A stretch of 64,000 bases of DNA from Leucobacter allii (GTDB taxonomy: Bacteria > Actinomycetota > Actinomycetes > Actinomycetales > Microbacteriaceae), in assembly GCF_022919155.1 (NCBI RefSeq), contig NZ_CP095045.1, forward strand, positions 62,001 to 126,000. The letters are read 5' to 3'. A model generated the notes under the pieces. The model did no database searches, had not been told where the DNA came from, and worked only from the letters and a program-made list of their open reading frames with translations. Positions 30,701 to 36,980 of this stretch are shown piece after piece. A program made the position numbers and the translations under genes. The first letter of the stretch is position 1; every line of letters starts with the position of its first letter.

Positions 30701-31227
30701 TCCGGGCTCAGCGTCGCGGGGACCGTGACGGTGTACTCCAGCCACCCCTGGGGGCCGGTGGGCAGGCCGGTGGCACCACCGTCGATCGGAGCGGCGACGT
30801 CGACCGTCACCGTGCGGTCGGCCTCCGAGCTGCCGATGACGCCGCCGGTGGCGGGGGAGACGCCGGGGAGATCCACGGAGACCGTGCCGGGATAGCCGGG
30901 CAGGGCCGCGGCGATCTCGCTGATCTCCCAGCCGGAGAAGGCGGCGGGGAGCACGTCGGTGAGCGTCACCGGGCCGTCGGCGTCGTAGTTCTCGGCGCTG
31001 AACTCGATCCGATACGTGACGCTCTCGCCGGGAGCGAGCCCGCGATGCGCCTCCTGCCCGTCCACCTGCTTGATCAGCTGCAGGTAGGAGCCGGGCTCGG
31101 CCTGGGCGGGAACGATGCCCGCCCCGCTGGCGACCATCGCCGTTCCGAACAGCAGGACGGCGAGCCCGCCGGCGAGCCACCTCCCCGCGCTCCGCAATCT
31201 TCCCTGCTGTCGACGCAGTCTGCGCAC
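24709..31227 (-). CDS. Giant (2172-residue) cell-surface adhesin-like protein
   Basis: A secreted, wall- or membrane-anchored protein. The signal peptide spans residues 1 to about 42 and ends near PAQA. Most of the length is a chain of beta-rich modules of about 150-200 residues, with recurring phrases such as TLTVVSPKIEVEIEKRISP and VTDVLP. These are typical of isopeptide-bonded or DUF11-like stalks. About residues 1870-2100 hold two DUF5979-like domains (EVAKTVV...VSLVC, VVEKSV...LLECAV). A Gly/Asp linker, LGVTG (about 2137), a hydrophobic helix and RRRARRDA end the protein, giving a variant LxxTG sorting signal. The GTG at 31227 follows AAGGGG at eight bases. It lies downstream of the thioester protein but behind a terminator. 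Adhesion is inferred. Confidence 0.8.
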   Translation of the reverse strand: MRRLRRQQGRLRSAGRWLAGGLAVLLFGTAMVASGAGIVPAQAEPGSYLQLIKQVDGQEAHRGLAPGESVTYRIEFSAENYDADGPVTLTDVLPAAFSGWEISEIAAALPGYPGTVSVDLPGVSPATGGVIGSSEADRTVTVDVAAPIDGGATGLPTGPQGWLEYTVTVPATLSPDWDSNGLDLVNSARITAIAAPGETISAQDSATVSVDVERVIDVTPTKSWTPAGQGYEPGAPSTIVIGGTQASNVDAAELVLQDPPVADDGAGELDASNPFRYVDFAGFTADPADPANWPAGATAATVEVYVLSGGSWSWVGYSGGIADADIAGVRIGYTGAIVPGAEASASFTVSQREDDRLGLLDISKGYEAENVVAASVSVTGEDPVTRTADAPFAVTPLAIAVEAGKTFVDASGTEVEPLRTTAGNTVGAILTAQNRLAPQSAALDSLTISEPGEGADAAYFSNELRFAGFDAAYTTQVWPAGATGGTLTWQHDGGPTVVVLTPGEALPAVPTPLTNRDITGFELSFTGSIAPGATSQVKYAIDTDEGLASDGAEAGPFRNAIDVTGTRPGVDEPAEDSADATLTVVSPKIEVEIEKRISPSVVLPGDDVIVQLPTTATASGDKTKPTEIVVEDTLTGDGTFWDAYDATAILAPIDVPAGSTLTIQRYDAALGDWVDVDTLTASSMTDIALPSPETTTGIRFVYRNTDGFGATTTVKPNLAFTARETLRSSGEPTAPGAAPDYPATPYENTATAESTGILDEREVHGEDLDTGAGSIRPEEWVGPGPLWAAKQWTDSALISQSGAESSTIQSWAVTERGFDEIRLTDPATPNATGVGTVFEAFDLTRVFPIAFDDDPQLAWDAVTAVQLWNGAAWTDAAAPAGGWMNGAGFVGYTLSAAERGSTLGVRLVLAPNDDARAAAIADGDLGVPAVGSGIAASASTRGYELGWKLRDSARTAAGDDAKWVVSTSAFNCLVAPAAEADAGCIDNVFEIAGDQAGTTHRDTDGDTITVLDGVAGVSLAKTVGGLADGRSVALVAPKPGDLDPADYPTTWYTLTARNASGAGIDPVDAVGVMKLGKVRVTDVATSTLGTSGMSESPFSGRDFDAEAASGAGNHFDEFDLTGISFEGLPSYIDTAQSTLELWLYAGGTPTTAAFSIDQITGAAPGGPTAAQLADAIGVSVVYQGTDPETNGNRIVAGDALTMRLDVQLRASHRASGAPVTGGADGVSVPVDNSAAALGQDLVVDPAATPRDVDDAQVLLTDAAIDVELAKRVTVDNRDGQDDGTVYEATRDAPVHVLLTATPGASKAPLDRLSIEDTTAEFWDLFELVSLPAPTAVPTDSDAYRYDYFVAGAWVAQADFAGELADVRGVRITFDRADGALFPLGATSWTSDWGEGRLPIDVRLRAGAEIDWAGGLSVENVAATTATGSGGATADDGADASLGFSEGSHELTVQKRAPLDTSTHTVEAMSSAPWQLVVANSGTGYLPLGTVTDVLPAELEWDGEQPAFSRTGGDGASIDPAEITVAASEDGRHLVFTWPAGTRMDPGEELTIDLGLVLQPGLTAADRAWNTVVAETGVELDACTQPTNNGQDPSRVDGLASTQCGNANYVQPRSGTLIGAQKFVNGEPAGTLGEDLVSGAVNVVTGAEGCTTPGAPADYTRTPCADVTAVGATDAWLLRHVNAGTTDLARMTIVDMLPAPGDKLLAGNASRNSTFRPVLADLASLEVTGLPAGATYAVEITTDPTACIGTAPISGWIADPECSDAATNAANGSWVAADAYAGAAEDIAGFRIAVTMGDAPLRPGAWLDVAYETVNRVAEQAEGGLQPTLAQFAEPQFAWNQNGVVAWDTAGSRVNLPKAPQPAGVTLQTGSLEVAKTVVDGGVTQIPESFDVSLVCTVPSGLADPARVALDLGESATLTLPADGTPVTVDGLPIGTDCTLSETGEVGAHGEVGRSFQVSDGVTPSVDGTTAEIAIRAPRSGDTATVAALTNTYALGELVVEKSVRSDNAHDLSEEQLSAEYAFLLECAVGGSDEPVVREFTLTAGAQQRFADLPQGAVCEVTETDAGEATSTSVTVSTGAAGETVEGTASGELALGETGALVLVSNALSGVPPVLPPGDGGDGGNGNGGDGNDPGGLGVTGGQVAGLIAAAVLLIALAGGAFALNRRRARRDA

Positions 31228-31403
31228 GTCACTTACCCCTTAGTTCGCGTGGAAACGCCGGCGCGCCAAAGATGGCGCTCGAGTCCGCCGGCCTCGTGTA
31301 GTTCGGAAGCAACCCCCATCGCTTCCCACTCGCATCCCAGTGTAGTCGTCCGATGGACGGCGAGATGCGCGCGGCGATGTTCGCATGAATGCCGGGCCGC
31401 AAT

Positions 31404-31449
31404 GCCGACGGGCCCGCCGTCTCCAGGAGGAGACGGCGGGCCCGTCGGC
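31404..31449 (-). terminator. Terminator between the two surface-protein genes
   Basis: A perfect 21-bp inverted repeat (31404-31424 with 31429-31449) and an AGGA loop, 25 bases after the stop of the VaFE-repeat gene. It separates that gene from the giant adhesin gene, which therefore probably has its own promoter in 31228-31400. Confidence 0.85.
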
Positions 31450-31474
31450 GGCTGGTCGGCGACGTCAGTGCCGG

Positions 31475-33733
31475 CTACTCCGTCTCAGCAGCGACCGCGC
31501 GGCGTCGCGCCAGGAGCAGCGCGCCGCCTCCGGCGATCAGGCCGAGGAGCGCGAGACCGGAGACCAGCATCGGCGGCGTCGAGGAGCCGGTCGTCGCCAG
31601 CGCGCCCTTCGGCCCGCTCGCCGGCGGCGTCGTGACGGTCGTCGCGGGCCGCTTCTCGACGGTGACGGTCTGGGCCGCGTCGTCGATGTCCGTGTGGGAC
31701 GCGACGGGGGTGCCCGTCGCCTCGTCGCCCGCGTACAGCCACTCGAACGCCACGAGCTTCTCACCGGCATAGCCCTCGGGGATCGTGAAGGTCACGTCGA
31801 TCTCGCCGTTCGCCTCGCTCGGCGTGAAGGTCGTGCTGCCGGCAATGCCGGTCGCGGAGCCGTCGGAATTTCGCATCAGTTCGCCCGTCACCGTGTACTC
31901 CTGGCCGGGGGTGAGGTTCCGATAGGCGACGGTGTCGGTGGCGGTGCCGCCGTTCCAGGCGACGATCCGGTCGCCGTCGGACGCGTCCACAAGGCTCGTG
32001 CCGATCACGGGCGTCGGCGTCGCGGGGGCGTTCTCGACGACGACGGTCTGCGCCAGGTCCTCGATGTCCTCGTGGGTGGCGACGGGGGTGCCCGTCGCTT
32101 CGCCGCCCTCGTAGAGCCGTTCGAAGGCGACGAGGGTCTCGCCGGCGTAGCCCTCGGGGATCGTGAATTCGACGGTGACTTGCCCGTTCGCCTCGCCCGG
32201 GGTGAAGGTGGTGGTGCCGGTGATGCCGGTGGCCGTGCCGTCGGACTTGCGCATGAGCTCGCCGGTGAGGGTGTACTCCTGGCCCGGGGTGAGGTTCTCG
32301 TAGGCGACGGTGTCGGTGACGGTGCCGCCGTTCCAGGCGACGATCTGGTCGCCGTCGGCGGCGTCGACGAGGCTCGTGCCGATGGACGGCACGGGGGCGT
32401 TCTCGACGACGACGGTCTGCGCCAGGTCCTCGATGTCCTCGTGGGTGGCGACGGGGGTGCCCGTCGCTTCGCCGCCCTCGTAGAGCCGTTCGAAGGCGAC
32501 GAGGGTCTCGCCGGCGTAGCCCTCCGGGATCGTGAACTGCACGGTCACCTGCCCGTTGGGTGCGGTCGGCGTGAAGCCCGTGGTGCCGGTGATGCCGGTC
32601 GCGGAGCCGTCGGACTTCCGCATGAGCTCACCCTGGAGCGTGTAGGACAGGCCGGGAATGAGGTTCTCGTAGGCGACGGTGTCGGTGACGGTGCCGCCGT
32701 TCCAGGCGACGATCTGGTCGCCGTCGGCGGCGTCGACGAGGCTCGTGCCGATGGACGGCACGGTCCAGGTCGCCGTCGCGGTCGCGGTCGTCGTGGCATC
32801 GCTCGGCACCGCGAGAACCATCGTCTGTGCGTGGTCCTCCGGCGTCGCGGTTCCACCCGGGGTGCCCGGGACCGTGATGATCTTGCCGGTGCCCGAGGCG
32901 CCGGTCGCGGTCGCGGTGATCGTCGCGGAACCGGCCGAGGTGACGTCGCGGAGGTCGAGGAAGACCTGCTGCCCGTCGACCACGGCGCTCGCATCGATCG
33001 GGGCGCCGGCACCGTCGACGAAGGCGAGGCCGTTCGACGCGGTGAGCGCCACGCTCGCCTGGTTCGTGCTCACGGTGTAGGGGCCGGCGAGGTCACCGCC
33101 CGAGAACGCGCCGTCGCTCGGGTCGATGGAGACCGTGATGGGCTCGCCGATGGGCTGCCCCCCGCTCGCGTTCGCACCGTTCACGAGGTACCAGTACACC
33201 GCTTCGCTGTCCGGGGTCTCCCACGCCCAGGGGGCGTCCCAGCCGACGTCGGTGTAGCGCCAGATCGCGTACTGGGTCGCCTCGACCGCATCGTTGACCG
33301 AGAGCGTCGGCACGCCCGATGCGGCGCGGAGCTCATCGAGCGAGAGGTACGGGTAGCTGTGCGCAAGGACCCAGGTGACCTTATTCGGTACCGTGGGATC
33401 CGTTGCGTAGAAGTTGCTTCCCAGATAGTCCTGCGGGTCGCCGATGATTCCGGGGTGCCGGGAGCCGACCTCGATCCGATTCTCGAGGCAATAGGCCCAG
33501 TAGTCGGGGGTGCCGGGATTGTCGGGGTCTTCCGGGGTCTCGAGGAAGACGCCGTGGATGTTCGTTCCGATGTACCCCTGGGTCACCGAACTGACCCAGA
33601 CCGAGTCCCCGGTCTGCAGGGTCGCCGACGCGGCGGACGCGAACGACGGTACGACGAGCGAGACGACGGCGATGAGCGCGACCGCCCACCACCGCCTCCG
33701 CTGGATGACTGGCCGGTGGTCCTCAGATGCCAT
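31475..33733 (-). CDS. Thioester-domain (TQxA) and VaFE-repeat surface protein with LATTG anchor
   Basis: A 752-residue surface protein. The signal peptide covers about 1-36. The thioester adhesin domain has Cys82 (AYCLE) and Gln154 in EATQYAIW, the pair that forms the internal thioester able to bond host or surface amines. An Ig-like linker (about 196-320) follows. Three VaFE repeats (about 327-448, 449-573, 574-690) each contain LVAFE and a GTSLVDA start with isopeptide-type residues. Then come a Thr/Pro linker and LATTG with a hydrophobic helix and RRR, a class E sortase signal. Repeats 1 and 2 are almost identical at DNA level. It may be a covalent adhesin tip or pilus-like subunit. No sortase gene is in the window. 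Confidence 0.9.
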   Translation of the reverse strand: MASEDHRPVIQRRRWWAVALIAVVSLVVPSFASAASATLQTGDSVWVSSVTQGYIGTNIHGVFLETPEDPDNPGTPDYWAYCLENRIEVGSRHPGIIGDPQDYLGSNFYATDPTVPNKVTWVLAHSYPYLSLDELRAASGVPTLSVNDAVEATQYAIWRYTDVGWDAPWAWETPDSEAVYWYLVNGANASGGQPIGEPITVSIDPSDGAFSGGDLAGPYTVSTNQASVALTASNGLAFVDGAGAPIDASAVVDGQQVFLDLRDVTSAGSATITATATGASGTGKIITVPGTPGGTATPEDHAQTMVLAVPSDATTTATATATWTVPSIGTSLVDAADGDQIVAWNGGTVTDTVAYENLIPGLSYTLQGELMRKSDGSATGITGTTGFTPTAPNGQVTVQFTIPEGYAGETLVAFERLYEGGEATGTPVATHEDIEDLAQTVVVENAPVPSIGTSLVDAADGDQIVAWNGGTVTDTVAYENLTPGQEYTLTGELMRKSDGTATGITGTTTFTPGEANGQVTVEFTIPEGYAGETLVAFERLYEGGEATGTPVATHEDIEDLAQTVVVENAPATPTPVIGTSLVDASDGDRIVAWNGGTATDTVAYRNLTPGQEYTVTGELMRNSDGSATGIAGSTTFTPSEANGEIDVTFTIPEGYAGEKLVAFEWLYAGDEATGTPVASHTDIDDAAQTVTVEKRPATTVTTPPASGPKGALATTGSSTPPMLVSGLALLGLIAGGGALLLARRRAVAAETE
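31664..32755 (-). repeat. Three tandem VaFE-coding repeats of about 360 bp
   Basis: Repeat 1 is about 32390-32755, repeat 2 about 32015-32389 and repeat 3 about 31664-32014. Repeats 1 and 2 share long identical DNA runs, for example around 32035-32155 and 32405-32520. This points to recent duplication or gene conversion and potential copy-number variation. Confidence 0.85.
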
Positions 33734-33958
33734 GGCAGCCTCGACTTCCTCGATCGTGGTGAGGCGCCTCGCCCGTCTGACGCGACGATGCGATGCACCT
33801 CAAATGTGGGTGTGAATAAGGGGTTCCAGGAACATAACCGCGAGCCGGGTCGGCCGCGGAATCGGGCGCGCATTTGACCCCCGTGCGGGGGCCATTGGAG
33901 TGGAGCATACGCGCCTGTATCACCTAACACGAAGAATTCCCGGTTTCGTGACGCACGT

Positions 33959-33985
33959 TTGACAGGAATGCCCGCGCCGTATGAT
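33959..33985 (+). promoter_or_regulatory. Promoter of the siderophore-interacting protein gene
   Basis: TTGACA (33959-33964) and TATGAT (33980-33985) are both close to consensus. The spacer is short (15 bases). The -10 ends six bases before the ATG at 33992, so a leaderless mRNA is likely. The gap 33734-33958 also holds TTTGACCCCC...GCGGGGGCCA at 33873, related to a site at 17091. Confidence 0.6.
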
Positions 33986-33991
33986 CGGAGG

Positions 33992-34873
33992 ATGAGCGAA
34001 TCCGCGACCCCAGCGCGCCGCCACGGCGGCAGTCAGCACGTGCTCACGGTCGTGCGCACCGAGCGGCTGACCCCGCACCTGGTGCGCGTGCATCTCGGTG
34101 GGGAGGGCTTCGCCGCGTTCCTCGGCGAGGCCGATCCCGAGCGGATCGCGAAGACCGACGCGTACGTGAAGCTCCTCTTCGCGCGCCCCGAGCTCGGTCT
34201 CGAGCCGCCTTACGACCTCGAGGTGCTCCGCGAGGCGCTCCCGCTCGCGGACCTGCCGGTGCGCCGCACCTACACGATCCGCGCGGTCGACGCGGCCGCC
34301 GGGACGATGGCGATCGATTTCGTGGTGCACGGCGACGACGGCGTCGCAGGCCCCTGGGCGGCCGGTGCGCAGCCAGGGGATCAGGTGTCGCTCTCCGGGC
34401 CAGGCGGGCAGTTCGCGCCGGTCGCAGAGGCCGCGATCCCGAGGCTGCTGCTCGGCGATGACTCGGCGATCCCGGCCATCGCCGCGGCGCTCGAGGCGAT
34501 GCCGGCCGGGGCGACGGGCCTCGCGCTCATCGAGGTCGACGGTGCGGAGGACGAGATCGCGCTGGCGCGCCCCTCGGGCATCGAACTGCGCTGGCTGCAC
34601 CGGCGCACTGCGGCCGGCGACGCCGTCCACGGCACGGTGCTGCTCGCGGCGGCGCGCGCCCTGCCGAAGCCCGAGACGGTGCCCGAAGTCTTCGCGCACG
34701 GCGAGCGCGCCGCGATGCAGGGGCTGCGCGTGCTGCTGCACGACGAATGGGGGATCGCGCGCCGCGCGCTCTCCCTTTCCGCGTACTGGGCGCTGGGCCG
34801 AGCCGAGGACGGCTTCCAGGCCGAGAAGCGCGAGGCCGTCGGGCAGATCTTCGCCGAATCGCAGCGGCAATAA
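33992..34873 (+). CDS. Siderophore-interacting protein (FAD-binding ferric reductase, SIP type)
   Basis: A cytosolic flavoprotein that reduces ferric siderophores to release iron. Of 293 residues, the FAD domain (about 15-135) has RRTYTIRAVD and a HGDDGVAGPWA segment. The SIP NAD(P)H domain (about 140-280) has RLLLGDDSAIPAIAAALEA and the C-terminal SAYWALGRAEDGFQAEKR pattern. I chose the ATG at 33992, six bases after TATGAT, because the only purine-rich site (CGGAGG) abuts it. An ATG at 33968 and TTG at 33959 are alternatives. Iron control is expected, but no DmdR/IdeR box was recognised. Confidence 0.88.
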   Translation: MSESATPARRHGGSQHVLTVVRTERLTPHLVRVHLGGEGFAAFLGEADPERIAKTDAYVKLLFARPELGLEPPYDLEVLREALPLADLPVRRTYTIRAVDAAAGTMAIDFVVHGDDGVAGPWAAGAQPGDQVSLSGPGGQFAPVAEAAIPRLLLGDDSAIPAIAAALEAMPAGATGLALIEVDGAEDEIALARPSGIELRWLHRRTAAGDAVHGTVLLAAARALPKPETVPEVFAHGERAAMQGLRVLLHDEWGIARRALSLSAYWALGRAEDGFQAEKREAVGQIFAESQRQ

Positions 34874-34951
34874 CGAGGAGCGCCGCGGGCACCGCGGCGC
34901 CCGACTGCTTCAGGAGGCGGAGATTCCTGTGAACGGCACATGTGCGCGACG

Positions 34952-34957
34952 TAGCCT
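34952..34957 (+). promoter_or_regulatory. -10 box of a probable leaderless small gene
   Basis: TAGCCT lies six bases before the ATG at 34964, with no ribosome site between. The same spacing is seen at 33980, 7905 and 5878. Confidence 0.5.
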
Positions 34958-34963
34958 TCGATC

Positions 34964-35182
34964 ATGAACGAAGAAACGCAGCCCACCCGTTCCGAGTGGG
35001 ACGAGGAGATCCTTCACGCCGGAGGCAGGTACACGCCGACGCCGGCGACCGTCGCACGGCGGCTGACGGAGATGCAGCGCGACGAGTCCGCGGCCCGCGT
35101 TGAGAAGCTTCGCCGGCGAATCGCCGACGACCTCGATGAGCATCCCGTCCCGCCCCGAGAGGGAGAGACGCGCGCCGGATAG
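34964..35182 (+). CDS. Small charged protein of unknown function
   Basis: A 72-residue hydrophilic protein. A central helix (residues about 22-55) is rich in Arg and Glu and could form a coiled coil; no domain is recognised. The start follows the -10 TAGCCT by six bases, which suggests leaderless translation. It is followed by another small gene at 35268, and both precede the CarD-like gene. Confidence 0.6.
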   Translation: MNEETQPTRSEWDEEILHAGGRYTPTPATVARRLTEMQRDESAARVEKLRRRIADDLDEHPVPPREGETRAG

Positions 35183-35267
35183 CACTGCCCCGATCCGTCG
35201 CGCAGACCGCAGCCCGATGGGCTATGGTCGGGCTCGGGTGCCAATACCCGGAATTGAGGGCACACGG

Positions 35268-35390
35268 ATGTCCAAAGACAAAGGCCAGAAGGCCGCGAAG
35301 AAGCCCGCCGCGATGAGCGCGAAGGAGAAGAAGGCAGCCAAGCGGGAGAAGAACCAGGCCGCCGCTTCGCTGCTGAACAACCGCAAGTAG
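35268..35390 (+). CDS. Very small Lys/Ala-rich basic protein
   Basis: A 40-residue protein of about one-third Lys and many Ala, ending SLLNNRK. The composition resembles a nucleic-acid-binding tail or a small stress protein; no domain is known to me. GAGGGC lies nine bases before the ATG. Coding status rests on the ribosome site and the consistent Lys-rich content, which is unusual for a chance frame in such GC-rich DNA. Confidence 0.55.
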   Translation: MSKDKGQKAAKKPAAMSAKEKKAAKREKNQAAASLLNNRK

Positions 35391-35469
35391 GTCGCGCGGT
35401 ACCGGGCGGCGATCCCATCGCCGCTCGCTACCGCGTCCTCTCCGAGTCGCGCAATCTGCCTGCATTCCG

Positions 35470-35502
35470 CCGACCGCGCTCCGACCGCGCTCCGACCGCG
35501 CT
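35470..35502. repeat. Three perfect 11-bp tandem repeats before the CarD-like gene
   Basis: CCGACCGCGCT occurs at 35470, 35481 and 35492, one helical turn apart. The array lies 36 bases before the start at 35538, in the probable promoter or leader. Its phasing would put the same DNA face at each copy. Confidence 0.8.
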
Positions 35503-35537
35503 CCGCCCACGCTCCGCTCCGGATTCCAAAGGACCCC

Positions 35538-36044
35538 ATGACATATGCACCAGGAACCGTTCTTATCCACCCCTCGCACGGGCCATTGCGCGTGGTCTCC
35601 ACCACGAGCCGCAGGTTTCCCGACGGGGCGACCCACGAGTGTCTGAACCTGGAAGCGCTCGACACGCACGCGCTCGCTGTGACGATCCCGCTCGACCAGT
35701 ACGCCGCGTCCGGGTTGAGGAGCGTCGTGACCGGCGCCGCCGTTGACGAGGTCTTCGGGACGCTGAACGGCGCGACGGGCGAGGAGTCGGACAACTGGTC
35801 GAGACGATACAAGGCGAACGAGCAGAAGATCCGTTCCGGGAGCATATTGAGTCTTGCGGAGGTGGTGCGTGATCTTCTGCGACGCAAGGAGGAGAAGCAC
35901 ATCTCCCACGGCGAGCGTCGTACGCTCGAACAGGGCATGACCCATCTCGCCCGGGAGGTGTACTACTCGAAGAGCCTCGACAGCGTCGGGGCGGCGGAGC
36001 AACTCATCAGGGACGCCGCGCTGGGCGAGTCGTTCACGCGCTGA
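35538..36044 (+). CDS. CarD-like RNA polymerase-interacting transcription factor
   Basis: A 168-residue protein. The N-terminal CarD/TRCF RNA polymerase-interaction domain (about 4-60) has VLIHPSHGPLRVV in place of the usual Y-P-x-H-G motif. The C-terminal helical DNA-binding part (about 85-160) has RRYKANEQKIRSGSILSLAEVVRDLLRRKEEKH and SHGERRTLEQGM, given as separate motifs RSGSILSLAEVVRDL and SHGERRTLEQGM. CarD binds the polymerase beta subunit and stabilises open promoters. AAAGGA lies before the ATG. It may be a second, divergent CarD paralogue, because the first domain is less conserved than in essential CarD. Confidence 0.82.
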   Translation: MTYAPGTVLIHPSHGPLRVVSTTSRRFPDGATHECLNLEALDTHALAVTIPLDQYAASGLRSVVTGAAVDEVFGTLNGATGEESDNWSRRYKANEQKIRSGSILSLAEVVRDLLRRKEEKHISHGERRTLEQGMTHLAREVYYSKSLDSVGAAEQLIRDAALGESFTR

Positions 36045-36081
36045 CACCCGGTGGACGCCTCGGGGCCCCGTACACGCAGGA

Positions 36082-36125
36082 CACCCCCGGAACCACCGCG
36101 AGTTCTCGCGATCGTTCCGGGGGTG
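36082..36125. terminator. Bidirectional terminator between carD-like gene and tRNA-Arg
   Basis: A perfect 12-bp outer stem (36082-36093 with 36114-36125) encloses a second stem CGCGA-GTTC-TCGCG. It serves the rightward CarD-like gene (stop 36044) and the leftward tRNA (3' end 36129). Confidence 0.75.
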
Positions 36126-36128
36126 AGG

Positions 36129-36205
36129 TGGCGCGCCCCGAGGGATTCGAACCCCCGACCTTCTGATCCGTAGTCAGATGCTCTATCCAGCTGAGCTAGG
36201 GGCGC
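36129..36205 (-). tRNA. tRNA-Arg(ACG)
   Basis: The acceptor arm GCGCCCC pairs with GGGGCGC. The anticodon stem-loop TCTGA-CTACGGA-TCAGA gives anticodon ACG, normally deaminated to ICG to read CGN codons. The T arm is GGGGGTTCGAATCCCTC. The mature body is 36132-36205, with discriminator G and an encoded CCA at 36131-36129. Confidence 0.96.
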
Positions 36206-36226
36206 ACGTTGCTTCCAACCAGAAGA

Positions 36227-36255
36227 ACATTACACGAGGCCGGGGTGAATGTGAA
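36227..36255 (-). promoter_or_regulatory. Promoter of tRNA-Arg
   Basis: On the minus strand TTCACA (36255-36250) and TAATGT (36232-36227) are 17 bases apart, 21 bases before the tRNA 5' end. The -35 matches the consensus in five of six positions. Confidence 0.6.
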
Positions 36256-36365
36256 ATCGAGGCGGCTCCGCGCGTGCATCGCGGGCGTGTTGCCCGACCG
36301 CGGGTCCTGCGGTGCGGGTCTCGGGCGTTCCCAGCGCGCGAGGGGAAGCCTGCAAACCGCACGGG

Positions 36366-36371
36366 TATCCT
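36366..36371 (+). promoter_or_regulatory. -10 box of apt, probably leaderless
   Basis: TATCCT lies seven bases before the GTG at 36379. GGAGCC is too close to the GTG to act as a ribosome site, so leaderless translation is more likely. Confidence 0.5.
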
Positions 36372-36378
36372 GGAGCCC

Positions 36379-36915
36379 GTGCCCGAATCCCAGCCCTCCG
36401 CCCCGCTCGCCCGCGCCGAGTCGCTGATCCTCGAGATCCCCGACTACCCCAGCCCGGGCATCCTGTTCCGCGACATCACGCCGCTCCTCGCCGACGGCGA
36501 CGCCCTCCGCGCGACCGTCGACGCGCTGCTCGCGCCCTTCGCCGGCACCTTCGACGTCGTGGCCGGGCTCGAGGCGCGCGGCTTCCTGCTCGCGAGCGCC
36601 GCGGCGTACGCGAGCGGCACGGGGCTCATGCCCATCCGCAAGTCGGGCAAGCTCCCGCGGCCCGCGGCGGCCATGGCGTACGCGCTCGAGTACGGCACCG
36701 CGGAGATCGAGGCGCACGCGGACTTCCCCGCGGGCACGCGCGTGCTCGTCATCGATGACGTGCTCGCCACGGGCGGCACGCTCGCCGCCGCACGGGAGCT
36801 GCTCACGGGCCTCGGCTACGCGATCGCGGGCACCGCCGTGCTCTTCGAGATCGACGGCCTGGGCGGTCGAGAGGCGCTCGGCGATCCGGCGCTGCACACG
36901 GTCTTCAGCAGCTGA
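36379..36915 (+). CDS. apt: Adenine phosphoribosyltransferase
   Basis: Salvages adenine to AMP with PRPP in the cytosol. The 178-residue protein has the family patterns IPDYPSPGILFRDITPLL near the N-terminus, VAGLEARGFLL, and the PRPP-binding loop VLVIDDVLATGGT in the C-terminal half. The GTG start gives a normal length and sits seven bases after a TATCCT box. The acyl-CoA synthetase gene follows after 65 bases on the same strand. Confidence 0.93.
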   Translation: MPESQPSAPLARAESLILEIPDYPSPGILFRDITPLLADGDALRATVDALLAPFAGTFDVVAGLEARGFLLASAAAYASGTGLMPIRKSGKLPRPAAAMAYALEYGTAEIEAHADFPAGTRVLVIDDVLATGGTLAAARELLTGLGYAIAGTAVLFEIDGLGGREALGDPALHTVFSS

Positions 36916-36980
36916 CCGGAACTCGCGCGCGGCCGTCCGCATCGCGGGCAACCGCGCCCGATCTGCGAGATGATGGACGC

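Noticed and set aside
20468-31320. GGAAG(G)CAACCCCC upstream of the DUF892 gene and upstream of the giant adhesin gene as a sigma-factor signature
   Set aside because: The orientation relative to the genes differs between the two places and no matching second box was found.
17091-33895. Related inverted repeats TTTGACCCC...GCGGGGG(T/C)CA at 17091 and 33873 as a common operator
   Set aside because: Only two copies and arms of G/C runs. Both are in divergent gaps, but no shared function of the neighbours is apparent. Kept only as a note.
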